Shown here: one piece after another, positions 63,266-64,000 of the stretch | Layout: each line of letters starts with the position of its first letter | How positions within the stretch are numbered: position 1 is the first letter of the stretch | Assembly (NCBI RefSeq): GCF_005877905.1 | Contig: NZ_SWDV01000019.1 | Coordinates: 1-64,000 of the forward strand | DNA from: Pseudomonas nicosulfuronedens | GTDB lineage: Bacteria; Pseudomonadota; Gammaproteobacteria; Pseudomonadales; Pseudomonadaceae | Length of the DNA: 64,000 bases | Reading direction: 5' to 3' | The notes under the pieces: model-generated | Seen by the model: only the letters and a program-made list of their open reading frames with translations | What the model was told of the DNA's origin: nothing | Database searches by the model: none | Program-made: the position numbers and the translations under genes

Positions 63266-64000
63266 TCAGTACTGGGGCTTGGACTTGAGCTGCGCCTCGG
63301 CGGCCTTGGCCAGGTCCGGCGGCAGGAAGTCCTTGTCCGGGTTGTAGTCCGGCTTCAGGTAGGCGCCCAGTGCCTCGAGGTCGCTCGGCGCGAGGGTGCC
63401 GGCGGTCTGCTTGAGGCTCAGGTTGTCGAGGATGTAGTCGTAGCGGCTGTTGTTGTAGTCGCGCACCGAGTTGTACAGCGAGCGCTGGGCGTCCAGGACG
63501 TCGACGATGTTGCGGGTGCCGACCTGGTAGCCGATCTCGGTGGCTTCCAGCGAGCTCTGGTTGGAGATGATCGCCTGGCGCCGCGCTTTCACGGTCTCGA
63601 CGTCGGTGTTTACCGCGCGGTGCTGGTTGCGCGCATCCTGTACCACCTGGCGGCGCTGGCTTTCGCGCAGTTGTTCGCTCTGGTTCAGGCGCTGATAGGA
63701 CTCGCGCACCTGGGAGCTGGTCAGCCCGCCGCTGTAGATGGGCACGTTCAGCTGCAGGCCGATGCTGCTCTGGTCGACCCATTTACCGTAATGCGTGTCA
63801 CCCGGCGCGCCGGAGTTGGTGAAGCCCAGGGCGTCGTTATCGCCCTTCTGGTACTGGGCCACAGCGTCCACGGTCGGCAGGTGGCCGGCCTTGCGCTGGC
63901 GCAGGGTCTCTTCGGCGGCGTCGACCGCGTAGTTGCTGGCCTGCAGGCGCAGGTTCTGCTGCACCGAGGTGTCGACCCAGGCCTTGGCGTCGTTAGGCAT
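63266..64000 (-). CDS. tolC: TolC-like outer-membrane efflux protein (C-terminal part)
   Basis: The C-terminal 244 residues of a TolC-family trimeric outer-membrane channel for type I secretion and efflux; the start is beyond the window. Seen are the second helix/strand repeat: VDQSSIGLQLNVPIYSGGLTSSQVRESYQRLNQSEQLRESQRRQVVQDAR, the GYQVGTRNIVDVLDAQRSLYNSVRDYNNSRYDYIL signature and a Lys/Pro-rich tail. It corresponds to PA4974. Confidence 0.92.
   Translation of the reverse strand: MPNDAKAWVDTSVQQNLRLQASNYAVDAAEETLRQRKAGHLPTVDAVAQYQKGDNDALGFTNSGAPGDTHYGKWVDQSSIGLQLNVPIYSGGLTSSQVRESYQRLNQSEQLRESQRRQVVQDARNQHRAVNTDVETVKARRQAIISNQSSLEATEIGYQVGTRNIVDVLDAQRSLYNSVRDYNNSRYDYILDNLSLKQTAGTLAPSDLEALGAYLKPDYNPDKDFLPPDLAKAAEAQLKSKPQY

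Overview
The window is a 64-kb stretch of a high-GC Pseudomonas chromosome. Gene order and protein lengths follow the P. aeruginosa PAO1 segment from metY (PA5025) down to the TolC-like gene PA4974, as I recall that map. It looks like a P. aeruginosa-lineage or P. nitroreducens/P. citronellolis-like species rather than PAO1 itself. No tRNA, rRNA, CRISPR array, transposase, integrase or prophage gene was seen.

Layout. 1-0.9 kb: the end of an AT-richer AAA+ ATPase gene, cut by the window edge. 1.1-12.3 kb, minus strand: chemoreceptor, metY, selO, a large MscK-type mechanosensitive channel, the cvrA antiporter and an unrecognised membrane-anchored protein. 12.4-19 kb: acyl-CoA dehydrogenase, rlmJ, msrA and the c-di-GMP phosphodiesterase dipA. 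19.2-26.7 kb: aceF and aceE facing away from glnE, with two matching palindromic operator-like sites between them. 27.0-48.4 kb: the lipopolysaccharide core cluster: waaF, waaC, waaG, waaP, three further kinase-fold genes, a carbamoyltransferase, glycosyltransferases, an acetyltransferase, waaL, msbA, mig-14-like, dnpA-like and hldE. 48.5-57.4 kb: two acyl-CoA dehydrogenases, a possible Nudix-like protein, aldo/keto reductase, FAD oxidoreductase, an EmrE-type exporter, a LysR regulator and waaA. 57.6-63.2 kb: a catabolic-looking locus (XRE-cupin regulator, Fe-S flavoenzyme, small cupin, orphan polyamine-type binding protein, class II aldolase). 63.3-64 kb: the C-terminal part of a TolC-like protein, cut by the window edge.

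How the genes work together. The LPS genes build heptose I/II and the phosphorylated, carbamoylated inner core, extend the outer core, flip core-lipid A (MsbA) and ligate O antigen (WaaL). HldE makes the ADP-heptose donor and WaaA adds Kdo. Most genes from waaF to the carbamoyltransferase and wapH overlap by a few bases, so they probably form one operon.

Main departures from PAO1 order: ilvE is absent between glnE and waaF; mig-14 and dnpA lie beside msbA and hldE; and a DUF115/sialyltransferase-like gene plus a hexapeptide acetyltransferase occupy the place where mig-14 and dnpA would be. Seven paired REP elements of one family punctuate gene ends, one of them inside the waa operon. Comparisons with PAO1 are from memory, not from a search.
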